From Vibrio aestuarianus (GTDB lineage: Bacteria; Pseudomonadota; Gammaproteobacteria; Enterobacterales; Vibrionaceae): a stretch of 64,000 nucleotides of DNA. A model generated the notes under the pieces. That model was not told where the DNA came from. It did no database searches and worked only from the letters and a program-made list of their open reading frames with translations. Both the position numbers and the translations under genes were made by a program. Below, piece by piece: positions 37,041 to 46,060 of the stretch (its first letter is position 1; every line of letters begins with the position of its first letter). The stretch covers positions 35,299 to 99,298 of the forward strand of contig NZ_JAAZTU010000015.1 in the NCBI RefSeq assembly GCF_012395185.1, written 5' to 3'.

Positions 37041-37901
37041 TCATCGGCATGACAACTCTTGGGTCAGTTTAAATTGCTTGGGGGTGATGCCGAATTCTTT
37101 CTTAAATAATCGAATAAAGTGAGAAATATTTTCATAACCTAATTCTAAAGCGGTATCCGTCACCGACATCGAAGATAGGTAACGCTTAGCTTTAGTCAGG
37201 CGAACTTTGGTCATGAATTCTTTAGGGCTTTGAGTGGTGATCATTTTGAATTTTTGACTGAAGTTTGGCAGTGACATATTCACTTCTTCAGCAAAGTCTG
37301 AGATCGACATGACTTGCCCTTGGTTTGATTTCATCAAGCTGATCACGCGGTTAATTGGATGATTTTTATAGTGGTGTAGAATATCGTGGCAACCTTGTCG
37401 TTTTAACAGCTCATAGACTAACTCTTGGCAAGTCAAATCTAACAGGAATGTAATATTGTTATCTCTGCTTTGCAGTATTGACTGTACTCGTACATGCGTA
37501 TTAAGCAATTGATCTTGTAATTGCTCGAGCTGAAATTGGTTATGGTCAAATTTGACTTCGCAGTCTACTTCAAGTTGTTCGCTCACTTGTGAACGTACGC
37601 CATCAACAATTTCGTCACTAAATTCGTAAACTAATGCCTTAGTGTACTCAGTCATCGACATATAAACTGTTGAATGCGGAGGAAGTAACACACATTGTTC
37701 TCGCTGATAACTAAATTGTTCCGCTTGATTAATCACCACCTCTTTGTGGCCCTGTAAAATAGTACAAAGACGTGGTGCATCGTATGAGCGGTATTCATCA
37801 TGAAAGTGTTTTGGCAAATCGTAGTACAGGATATTTACCTTATCAGTCGAAAGTGCGTATTCGGTTTCAGCAATGCGACAAAAACTGTTGAGAGACTTCA
37901 T
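37041..37901 (-). CDS. AraC-family transcriptional regulator
   Basis: The 286-residue protein has an N-terminal cupin-like sensor domain (YYDLPKHFHDEYRSYDAPRL, VLLPPHSTVYMSMTEYTKAL) and a C-terminal double helix-turn-helix (SISDFAEEVNMSLPNFSQKF and VTDTALELGYENISHFIRLF, then KKEFGITPKQFK). The inducer is unknown. It lies downstream of the iron alcohol dehydrogenase gene on the same strand and may regulate it. Confidence 0.9.
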   Translation of the reverse strand: MKSLNSFCRIAETEYALSTDKVNILYYDLPKHFHDEYRSYDAPRLCTILQGHKEVVINQAEQFSYQREQCVLLPPHSTVYMSMTEYTKALVYEFSDEIVDGVRSQVSEQLEVDCEVKFDHNQFQLEQLQDQLLNTHVRVQSILQSRDNNITFLLDLTCQELVYELLKRQGCHDILHHYKNHPINRVISLMKSNQGQVMSISDFAEEVNMSLPNFSQKFKMITTQSPKEFMTKVRLTKAKRYLSSMSVTDTALELGYENISHFIRLFKKEFGITPKQFKLTQELSCR

Positions 37902-38042
37902 TGATTAGCGAATGTAATTTTCTTATTCATGGGATTAATAGTAATTCTTATTGCAAGATAGAAAAGTGATCTTGGCAGTTAGTAATCAAATTAATAGATA
38001 ATTAATACTTCTTTATATGCGCATTAATTGAAGTATTAAACA

Positions 38043-38080
38043 GAAAAGCCTATCTATCATTAGATGATAAATAGGCTAAT
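38043..38080 (-). terminator. Terminator after the alcohol dehydrogenase gene
   Basis: AGCCTAT and TATCAT segments (38047-38060) pair with ATGATA and ATAGGCT (38064-38077) around a short loop, between the dehydrogenase and AraC genes on the minus strand. Confidence 0.6.
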
Positions 38081-38168
38081 CCTCATTACTCTGCAACCCC
38101 AAAGCTAACTGAAGTTAACGAGTTTGTTTTTGAAAAATGTGGTTGCGCAATTATATGCTCAATTTGGA

Positions 38169-39317
38169 TTACATAGCAGCAGCAAGAATCGTAATAATTT
38201 CTTCATGTGTGGCTTGCTTTGGATTGGTAAAACCACACGCATCTTTGAGCGCATTATCGGCAAGGACAGCGAAATCTTCTTCTTTGACTCCTAATTGTGC
38301 TAAACCAGATGGGATAGCAACATCCGCGGCAAGCTGACGAATTGATTCGATGGCTGCAAAGGCCGCTTCATTTTGTGATAGGCCAAGTGTATTCACTCCT
38401 AGCGCCTTTGCTACGTCAGCTAATCGGTGTGCGGCAATACTGCTGTTGTATACTTGCACATGTGGTAGAAGGATTGCATTACATACACCGTGAGGTAAGT
38501 CGTAATAACCACCGAGCTGGTGAGCAATGGCATGCACGTAACCAAGAGATGCGTTATTAAATGCCATACCTGCCATAAATTGTGCATAAGCCATGTTATC
38601 GCGGGCAACAATATCATCACCGTTATTGACAGCTTGGCGTAAATTCGCTTGGATCATCTCAATGGCTTTAATGGCTACTGCATCAGTGATAGGAGTGGCG
38701 GCCATTGATACATAAGCTTCAATGGCGTGAGTTAGTGCATCCATACCTGTTGCGGCAGTTAAAGAAGCAGGTTTTGCAAGCATCAGCTCAGGGTCGTTAA
38801 CTGACATTGTCGGCGTTACGTGCTTATCTACGATCGCCATCTTAATTTGACGTTCTTCATCCGTGATGATGCAAAAACGGGTCATCTCAGAGGCAGTACC
38901 TGCGGTGGTGTTTATTGAGATTAAAGGAAGTTGTGGCTTTGCTGAACGATCAACACCTTCGTAATCTTTTATCTCGCCACCATTTGTAGCGAGCAAGGCA
39001 ATGCCTTTTGCGCAGTCGTGTGGTGAACCGCCACCCAATGAAATAACACAATCACATTTGGCTTCGGTTAAAACAGCTAAACCAGATTTAACATTGTTTA
39101 CGGTTGGATTCGGTTTGGTTTGATCAAAGACGACAAAATCAACGCCAGATGCTTGCAGCAAAGCCGTTACTTTCGCTACTACACCAATCTTGTTTAATAC
39201 TTGGTCAGTCACGATTAATGCTTTGCTATAACCATGGGCAGTGATAGCGGTTACGGCATCGGCCAAACAACCTGGACCCATTAGATTAATAGCTGGGATA
39301 TAGAACATATTAGACAT
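38169..39317 (-). CDS. Iron-containing alcohol dehydrogenase
   Basis: This group III NAD(P)-dependent dehydrogenase of 382 residues (same size as Zymomonas AdhB) binds iron through conserved Asp and His residues. Landmarks are [55 protein letters not shown], and [20 protein letters not shown]. The ATG at 39317 follows GAGGAGAAAACG; an in-frame ATG 13 codons upstream is less likely. Substrate could be ethanol, lactaldehyde or a diol. Confidence 0.93.
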   Translation of the reverse strand: MSNMFYIPAINLMGPGCLADAVTAITAHGYSKALIVTDQVLNKIGVVAKVTALLQASGVDFVVFDQTKPNPTVNNVKSGLAVLTEAKCDCVISLGGGSPHDCAKGIALLATNGGEIKDYEGVDRSAKPQLPLISINTTAGTASEMTRFCIITDEERQIKMAIVDKHVTPTMSVNDPELMLAKPASLTAATGMDALTHAIEAYVSMAATPITDAVAIKAIEMIQANLRQAVNNGDDIVARDNMAYAQFMAGMAFNNASLGYVHAIAHQLGGYYDLPHGVCNAILLPHVQVYNSSIAAHRLADVAKALGVNTLGLSQNEAAFAAIESIRQLAADVAIPSGLAQLGVKEEDFAVLADNALKDACGFTNPKQATHEEIITILAAAM

Positions 39318-39703
39318 CGTTTTCTCCTCTGGCACTCGCCAAACGTTATTCTGCAATTTGTCTTAAACTCCGCTGAGACAATGACTGCTCAAAATCAGTG
39401 GTTGTAAACTAGCAAGTAGCAAAAGTCATAACTAACCCGTTTTTAAACAAAGTAGCGTAAATTTTAAAAATGCAGATTTTAAAATAGATCGAAATCAATA
39501 AAGTCTCGAACTCGTAGCGAGTTTATTTCTCACAACTAGGGGGGGGACTTCTTTATTTGTCGAACTGGTGAGTATTTAAAGAAGTGAATACTGATAGGTT
39601 AATTTAATAATTTGGAGCAAGAAAAAAAGCGCGAATACCAAAATATACAAAAATATATAGGCAGTGGATGGTATCCACGCGAAAGCTTAATTCAGCAACT
39701 CAA
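39318..39703. other. Interval without a gene
   Basis: This 386-base AT-rich interval separates the alcohol dehydrogenase promoter side from the end of the RND gene. It contains a run of eight G (39539-39546) and a small ACTCG/CGAGT inverted repeat, and otherwise nothing I recognise. Confidence 0.6.
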
Positions 39704-42700
39704 TTATGTTTTGGGCACAGGAATTTTAAAGATCAAAGTGTAAGCTACCGGTAATACAATTAAGGTTAATACGGTTGCAACACCCAATCCAAATACGATA
39801 GTTACCGCCATTGACATAAAAAATGGGTCGGACAGGAGTGGTATCAGGCCAAGCATGGTGGTGAGTGCCGCCATACAAACGGGTCTGACACGGCTTACTG
39901 AAGAGTCATATACTGCTTGATAGGGCGATTTCCCTTCTTCCAATTCAAGGTTGATTTGGTCAACCAACACAATGCCGTTTTTGACGATCATGCCACTTAA
40001 ACTTAGCATGCCAAGTATCGCCATAAAGCTAAATGGGGCATTTAAAGTGAGCAAGCCTAAAACTAGTCCAATTAATGCCAGCGGAACGTTTACCCAAATC
40101 ACGAAAGCTTGTTTTACTGAATTAAATAGGGCAACCGTAATAAGGAACATCGAAAGAAACCCTAATGGTAAATAGTTACCTAAGCTTTGCTGTGCATCTG
40201 ATGAGGTTTCGTATTCACCGCCCCATTCCAATTCGTATCCCTCTGGCAATTCAAGCGCTTCCACTTTTGCACGCACTTTGGCTAATACAGAATCAGCAGT
40301 TTCATCACTAGTTAAAACTGGGTCTGCAAACACTGAAATAACGCGTTTACGATCACGGCGCATGATAATGGGGTTTTCCCACTCATTTTCAAACGATGAA
40401 ACCACTTGAGCCACAGGAACGAATGTATTATTTTCTGAGCTCCAAACTTGTAACTGACTGATACTTCCTGCATCTAAACGCTCTTCTTGTGGCGCTCGAG
40501 CTACAATCGGCATCAAGTCAGATTGTTCACGATATGTACCAATCGTTTGCCCATTAAAATTCATCAATAGTGCAGAATCTAAGCTTTGCTTACTAATACC
40601 GGCTTCTCTTGCTTGAGCAAGATTAAACTGTGGTCGTACGATTAAGGTTTGATTACGCCAGTTATGGCGGATATTTTCTGCGCTTGGCTCAGCATGAAAA
40701 ATATCTTCGGCTTTTGCGGCTAATTTGCGCAACACCACTGGATCTTCGCCATAAAATCGAGCTTCAATTTTAGCTGCAGGAGACGGACCATTTTCAATCA
40801 GTTTAACTTTGTATTCTGCCTCTGGGTATTGGCTACGCAGATAATGGCTGATTTCGGACAAGTAGGCATTCATTTTTTCAAGACTAGTCATTTCTATGAT
40901 CATTTGCCCGTATGAGCTGTAACCTTTCTCTGGTTGGTAAGGCAGAATAAATCGCTGGGCTCCTTGGCCGACAACGGTTGTGATATTTTTTAACCCAAGG
41001 TTTTCTTTGGCATCTTGAGCAACAATGTCGTTCTCAATGCGACGGATAAATTCGTCGGTAAAACGAATATCGCTGCCTTCTTCAAGCCAAACATCAACCA
41101 TGAAAATGGGCGTATTAGATGGTGGGAAAAACACTTGTTTAACCAATCCCATTCCAACAATTGCAGCAATCAGAAAGCTTAATACCACTAACATGGTACT
41201 TTTTCTAAATCGCATCGCTAGGTTCAACAGGCTGCGATAAGCATTGAAAATAAAACCTTGGTAAGTATTTTCCGTTGCTGTTGACGCTTTACCGTCTTTA
41301 AATAACAGGTGGCAGAAGAAGGGCGTGATGGTCATTGCTGTAAACCAACTGATCGATAAAGAAATCAGCAAAACTTTGAACAATGATCCACAAAATTCAC
41401 CCGTATCATCAGGAGACAAACCAATTGGAGCAAAGGCTAGGATACCAATCACGGTGGCGCCTAAAAGGGGCCATTGTGTTTGTGTAACGATGGTTTTTGC
41501 AGCCTGTAGGCGACTATGGCCACGCTTGATGCCAATGATGATCCCCTCTGTCACCACTATCGCGTTATCAACCAACATACCTAATGCGATGATCAATGCG
41601 CCCAGTGAGATGCTTTGTAATTGAATTCCCAATACATTCATCACGATAAATGTGCCTAATATGGTTATAAGCAAAACACAGCCCATCAATACGCCAGCTT
41701 TTAGGCCCATAAAAATTAACAGAACGACAATAACAATGGCGACCGATTCTGCAAGGTTTAACAAAAATCCGTTAACCGTTTTTTCTACGATAGAACCTTG
41801 GTTATAGACGGTATTAATTTCCATGCCAATGGGGCGTTTTGCTAATAACTGCTCCATTTCTTGTGTGATCGCGTTCGACACATCGACAACGTTAACGCCA
41901 GAGTTGAAGGATACGCCAATTGAAAGTGCGCGCTGGCCTTTATCGTGGTAAATATTTTTCGGTTCTTCAGAGGTTGTTTTGTAAATGGTGGCGATATCAC
42001 CTAAATAAACTAGTGCGTTACCGTTTGGCGCATTGATGATTAAGTTCTCCATTTCACTGACTTGGCTGAATTCTCCGGTTGGGGTAATACGTACTCGGCT
42101 CGAACCAATCAACATTTTTCCGGCATTCGAAACCACATTCTGATTTTGCAATTGTTGGTAGATATAATTAGGATCCAACCCTAATGCGGCTAATTTAGCT
42201 TGGCTTATTTCAACTACAACTTGTTGCTCTGGCATTCCCTCAACCAAAACTTTCTTCACGCCATCGACTAACACTAATTCTCGTCGAATTAAGTCTGAGA
42301 ATTTTTCTAATTCTTGATAGCTATAGCCTTCACCGTTGAGATTCATCAAATAGCCAAATACATCAGAAAAGTCGTCCACAATAATGGGTTGCGCGACTCC
42401 AGAAGGTAATTGACCTAGCGTATCGCTGACTTTATTTCGTAGCTCATTCCATACTTGTGGTAGACGATCTTTACCATATTGGCTTTTAACTTCGACCTCA
42501 ATTTGAGACAAACCGGCACTGTTAATTGATTTCACTAATTTCACTTGCTGCATTTGTTGAATCGCATCTTCTAAAGGCAAGCTTACTTCTTCCTCGACTT
42601 GCTCGGGTGAGGCTCCCGGATAGGCGGTAATCACTAAGGCCTGTTTGATAGTGAATTCTGGTTGTTCGAGTTGTCCGAGTCCAAGAAAAGAAATGATTCC

Positions 42701-42772
42701 ACCGATGGTCATAAGTATGATAACCATCCACGTAATGACGTTATTTTTAATGCTAAATACGGCTGGATTCAT
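39704..42772 (-). CDS. RND efflux transporter, inner-membrane permease
   Basis: The proton-driven pump has 1022 residues and about twelve membrane helices with two large periplasmic loops. Family marks are TAYPGASPEQVEEEVSLPLE, the helix-4 proton-relay region GMLVDNAIVVTEGIIIG, GPSPAAKIEARFYG, and LSGMIVKNGIVLVDQINLEL. The ATG at 42772 follows GAGGAGTTTAACT. It overlaps the adaptor gene by a few bases only if the longer start is used; the two are clearly one operon. No outer-membrane TolC homologue is beside it. Confidence 0.95.
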   Translation of the reverse strand: MNPAVFSIKNNVITWMVIILMTIGGIISFLGLGQLEQPEFTIKQALVITAYPGASPEQVEEEVSLPLEDAIQQMQQVKLVKSINSAGLSQIEVEVKSQYGKDRLPQVWNELRNKVSDTLGQLPSGVAQPIIVDDFSDVFGYLMNLNGEGYSYQELEKFSDLIRRELVLVDGVKKVLVEGMPEQQVVVEISQAKLAALGLDPNYIYQQLQNQNVVSNAGKMLIGSSRVRITPTGEFSQVSEMENLIINAPNGNALVYLGDIATIYKTTSEEPKNIYHDKGQRALSIGVSFNSGVNVVDVSNAITQEMEQLLAKRPIGMEINTVYNQGSIVEKTVNGFLLNLAESVAIVIVVLLIFMGLKAGVLMGCVLLITILGTFIVMNVLGIQLQSISLGALIIALGMLVDNAIVVTEGIIIGIKRGHSRLQAAKTIVTQTQWPLLGATVIGILAFAPIGLSPDDTGEFCGSLFKVLLISLSISWFTAMTITPFFCHLLFKDGKASTATENTYQGFIFNAYRSLLNLAMRFRKSTMLVVLSFLIAAIVGMGLVKQVFFPPSNTPIFMVDVWLEEGSDIRFTDEFIRRIENDIVAQDAKENLGLKNITTVVGQGAQRFILPYQPEKGYSSYGQMIIEMTSLEKMNAYLSEISHYLRSQYPEAEYKVKLIENGPSPAAKIEARFYGEDPVVLRKLAAKAEDIFHAEPSAENIRHNWRNQTLIVRPQFNLAQAREAGISKQSLDSALLMNFNGQTIGTYREQSDLMPIVARAPQEERLDAGSISQLQVWSSENNTFVPVAQVVSSFENEWENPIIMRRDRKRVISVFADPVLTSDETADSVLAKVRAKVEALELPEGYELEWGGEYETSSDAQQSLGNYLPLGFLSMFLITVALFNSVKQAFVIWVNVPLALIGLVLGLLTLNAPFSFMAILGMLSLSGMIVKNGIVLVDQINLELEEGKSPYQAVYDSSVSRVRPVCMAALTTMLGLIPLLSDPFFMSMAVTIVFGLGVATVLTLIVLPVAYTLIFKIPVPKT

Positions 42773-42774
42773 AG

Positions 42775-43893
42775 TTAAACTCCTCTCTCCCAACGTAAAG
42801 GAGCCACTTTGGTTTCAGAGCTAATTGCGTTAGCACCAACAGCAACCACTTGGTCACCTTGGTTTAATCCACTGAGTATTTCAGTCCCTTCGGTACGAAT
42901 TTTACCGAGTTCAACGACCGACTTTTGCACGGTTTGTGTTTGTTCTTGATAAACCCAAACAAAATTTTGTTGAGTTTGTTCATCACGCACAATGGCAGTA
43001 AGCGGTAGAACCGTAACAGGCTGATTGGTACTTCTGTCATCGACAGTAACATTTGCACTCATGCCTGGTAAAATTGAAAGCTTGGCCGGTGGTGTAAATG
43101 ACAAGGTCATTTGATAGGTTTGGCTGCCGTTATTAACCACGCGATTCATTTCTTTGAATGTTGCGTTTAAGGTTTCATCTACCCCATGGAATTTTACGCG
43201 GTATTGTCCTTGAGGCGCTTTTTTTGTAAAGCTGGCCCTATTAAAAACATAGGACTCAGAAACGTTGAAAGTGAGGTCAAACTCTTGATTTCCCTGTAAA
43301 GTGATGACCACTTGAGATGCTTGAACCATTTGATGGTTATCTAGATCTACTTTTGCAATCATACCAGTAAATGGAGCGATTAATGTGGTGTAACTGAGTT
43401 GATCTTGCGCAGAATTAAGCGCCGCCACGGTTGATTGCAGTTGTGCTTTTGCTGTATCAAACTCAGCTTTTGATATCAGTTTTCGCTCTAATAGCTCCTC
43501 TTTACGTGCAAAGTCTGCTTTGGCTAATTGATGATTCGCTTGTGCGTTTAATAACGCATTTTTTGCATCTCTATTATCCAATTGAGCTAATACATCACCT
43601 TTATTCACCTTCTGCCCGGCGAGTAGGTTTAATTGGGTTAATTGCCCATTAATACGAAAGGCAAGATCAACTTGTTGATTAGCTGCTACTTTGGCAGGAA
43701 ATGTTTTATGAATCTGAGTACCTACGTTGCCAACCTGTATTAGTTTGACTGGACGAACACGTGAGGAAAATGTGGTCGTTGATTCAATACTCTGGGCGTA
43801 AGTTTCTGTAACGACAGAAAAAAGAGCCGCGATGGTTGTAGACGTCAGCACTATCGCGAGAGTGGTGTGTTGTAAAGGGTTATTAATGCGCAT
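42775..43893 (-). CDS. RND efflux periplasmic adaptor (membrane fusion protein)
   Basis: The 372-residue adaptor links the RND permease to an outer-membrane channel. It has an N-terminal hydrophobic signal (LAIVLTSTTIAALFSVVTET), lipoyl half-motifs (VDLAFRINGQLTQLNLLAGQ, KVNKGDVLAQLDNRD), a helical hairpin (KAEFDTAKAQLQSTVAALNS) and beta-barrel domains. It is the first gene of the leftward operon. A LysR gene is divergent from it. Confidence 0.94.
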   Translation of the reverse strand: MRINNPLQHTTLAIVLTSTTIAALFSVVTETYAQSIESTTTFSSRVRPVKLIQVGNVGTQIHKTFPAKVAANQQVDLAFRINGQLTQLNLLAGQKVNKGDVLAQLDNRDAKNALLNAQANHQLAKADFARKEELLERKLISKAEFDTAKAQLQSTVAALNSAQDQLSYTTLIAPFTGMIAKVDLDNHQMVQASQVVITLQGNQEFDLTFNVSESYVFNRASFTKKAPQGQYRVKFHGVDETLNATFKEMNRVVNNGSQTYQMTLSFTPPAKLSILPGMSANVTVDDRSTNQPVTVLPLTAIVRDEQTQQNFVWVYQEQTQTVQKSVVELGKIRTEGTEILSGLNQGDQVVAVGANAISSETKVAPLRWERGV

Positions 43894-43973
43894 TGCTGTT
43901 ACCTTCTTTAAAAAGAATGGGAGACTATACGCAAATTTTTTGTTTCATAAAACATGACAAAGTGGCACCGTGG

Positions 43974-43990
43974 GTTCTATAATTCAGAAC
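43974..43990. promoter_or_regulatory. GTTCT-N7-AGAAC inverted repeat, candidate LysR site
   Basis: A 17-base inverted repeat in the 142-base divergent interval between the RND operon and the LysR gene. Its spacing fits the T-N11-A pattern of LysR regulators. Confidence 0.45.
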
Positions 43991-44035
43991 ATCAATCAAG
44001 AGATAATCACTTGTGTTTTATGATGAGATCAGTGC

Positions 44036-44932
44036 ATGAAAACTGAAGATATAAAGATGTTTCACCATATTGTTGAAAGCGGTGGGTTGGTTAAAGCTTC
44101 AGAGTTACTAGATTTACCTAAATCTAATTTGAGCAGACGTTTGAAAGCATTAGAGCATGAGTTAGGCATTGACCTTTTTCATCGCCAACATAAAACGATT
44201 GTAGTGAGTGAAAACGGCCGCCGATTCTATCAAACCAGTAAAACCTTTCTTGAACAATTCGAAATAGAAATACAGGGACTGAGTAGCCAAAATTTTGAGC
44301 TGTCAGGTCATATACGCATACAGATTTTGGCATTACCTAACCTTAGAATATTGGCGAATATCATTACTGATTTCATGTCAATACACCCAAAAGTTACGAT
44401 TGAAATCATTACCAGTTCGACAGAATTTGAACTAATAGAAAAGAATGTCGACATTGGTTTTCGCATTGGTTATCAGCTTGAAAGTATGGACCTTATTGCA
44501 CGAAAGTTACTTTCAGTTGATCTTAGCCTTTATGCTTCACCTCAATATTTAGAGCAGTACGGTACGCCTCAAACACCGATGGATCTTGAACTGCATGAGT
44601 TTATTTTATTTCGGAAATTTGATGGTAAAATAGACCGTCGACTGAATTTTAACAATGAATCAGTGACTGTCTCAGGACGTTTAATTGTTAATGATGTGGG
44701 GTTACTGACCCAATCTTGCCTCGATCATCAAGGAATTAGCTGTATCGCTGATCATGATACACAAGAATACGTCGAAAATGGTGAATTGGTGAAGTTACTA
44801 CCGAACTATCGAACGGAACAAGTTCATGGTTGGCTACTTTATCCTAGGAAGAAAACCTTATCCCGACAGGCTAAAGCGCTGATCGATTATATTCTAGAGA
44901 GGTTTCCAGAAAATAGTGAGCCCAATCTATAA
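44036..44932 (+). CDS. LysR-family transcriptional regulator
   Basis: The 298-residue regulator has a winged helix near residues 5-60 (MFHHIVESGGLVKASELLDL, PKSNLSRRLKALEHELGIDL) and a periplasmic-binding-like effector domain. It is divergent from the RND efflux operon, with a candidate inverted repeat in between, so it probably controls efflux. The effector is not predictable. Confidence 0.93.
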   Translation: MKTEDIKMFHHIVESGGLVKASELLDLPKSNLSRRLKALEHELGIDLFHRQHKTIVVSENGRRFYQTSKTFLEQFEIEIQGLSSQNFELSGHIRIQILALPNLRILANIITDFMSIHPKVTIEIITSSTEFELIEKNVDIGFRIGYQLESMDLIARKLLSVDLSLYASPQYLEQYGTPQTPMDLELHEFILFRKFDGKIDRRLNFNNESVTVSGRLIVNDVGLLTQSCLDHQGISCIADHDTQEYVENGELVKLLPNYRTEQVHGWLLYPRKKTLSRQAKALIDYILERFPENSEPNL

Positions 44933-44981
44933 CAATACGATGAAGTACCCTCTATAAATTAGTGGGCACTTCAAAGATAAT

Positions 44982-45818
44982 TTACATTGCGCTAGCTAAA
45001 TGAAGTTCGATTTTATCGATAACTTCTTCATCTTGTAGCAGATCAAATTTTCTAGCGAAGAGATTTGTACTAGAAATAAGTTCAGATGCGTCACCGATAT
45101 GGAACGTTCTTGGGCGAAGTTTTATATCACCATCAAGAACCCAATCAATCATACGCAAGTCATCTTGAATAACTTCACCATGGCAATCGTTATTCATCAT
45201 CACTGTTTGGAAGAAACCTTCATCAGCAATAAACGTGTTCTTGTAAAACTCCTTATAAGGTTCAGAAACACGGGTGTTACAGACAAAGTCACAAAATTTG
45301 CGAGATACAATCATCCACTGAGTTCCAATGAATGGGGTGATCCCAGTCATGAATCTTCTAGATAGTTTAGGTCGATAAAGTTGTTCACCGAATTCAAAAC
45401 ACATATTGTGAATACGATTCATTGTTTCTGGTCGGTTTTCATTTTGATCGAGCGCCCGTATGAACTCTTTACTCGGGTTTTCTGCTAAAAAATTGTGGAT
45501 GTAGGCTTGAGTTTTTAACGGAAAATCTTGGCCACTTAGATTGATAAAGTGAGTCCAGTTTTTACTGGTTTCGAGTAGTTTAGCCATGCCACGAAGCTCA
45601 ATATTTACCAGACTATACCCACCCCACAATGCATTTTCAGGCTCTAGAACTTCAGCGTTAGGGTAGTCTTCTAAATAGGTCGAAATAGTATTCGATATTT
45701 CTTTACCTGAACTCTTATCAACATGCACCAAGTAGTGATTTTCAGGGTGGTATATAGCTCTAAATAGACGTTTAAATTGCTCTGGATATCGATGCACTAA
45801 AACAAGGTAAGCAACCAT
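44982..45818 (-). CDS. Core-2/I-branching-type glycosyltransferase
   Basis: The 278-residue protein belongs to the family of N-acetylglucosaminyl or xylosyl transferases: it starts MVAYLVLVHRYPEQFKRLFR, then NHYLVHVDKSS, FINLSGQDFPLKTQAYIHNF, and FIADEGFFQTVM. I prefer the ATG at 45818, which follows AAGGAATACTGTC and starts exactly at the conserved domain. The frame extends in phase for 41 more codons to an ATG at 45941. The acceptor, perhaps a surface glycan, is unknown. Confidence 0.85.
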   Translation of the reverse strand: MVAYLVLVHRYPEQFKRLFRAIYHPENHYLVHVDKSSGKEISNTISTYLEDYPNAEVLEPENALWGGYSLVNIELRGMAKLLETSKNWTHFINLSGQDFPLKTQAYIHNFLAENPSKEFIRALDQNENRPETMNRIHNMCFEFGEQLYRPKLSRRFMTGITPFIGTQWMIVSRKFCDFVCNTRVSEPYKEFYKNTFIADEGFFQTVMMNNDCHGEVIQDDLRMIDWVLDGDIKLRPRTFHIGDASELISSTNLFARKFDLLQDEEVIDKIELHLASAM

Positions 45819-46060
45819 GACAGTATTCCTTGAGAAAGCGGGAATAGTATTTCCACGCTCCAGTTCTCTCAGTAAGGAAAAGGATATTTTTGAGGTCAAG
45901 GCGTGTTCTTGCTCACTCCTTATATTGGGGTAGATAGCCATAATGCAATGGGGTGATGACGATTAAATGAGCAATAAACTAGTTAGACGAATTACCCATT
46001 GTATGTGTGTGGCTCGCGGCAAGTTACGAGTCACACACTTTTATCTGAAGCAAAATTGTT

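Noticed and set aside
38014..38035. TATGCGCATTA resembling a XerC arm
   Set aside because: It lacks a XerD-like arm at the right distance and sits between ordinary core genes.
39539..39546. Run of eight G as a phase-variable tract
   Set aside because: It is intergenic, far from both start codons, and no promoter is seen around it.
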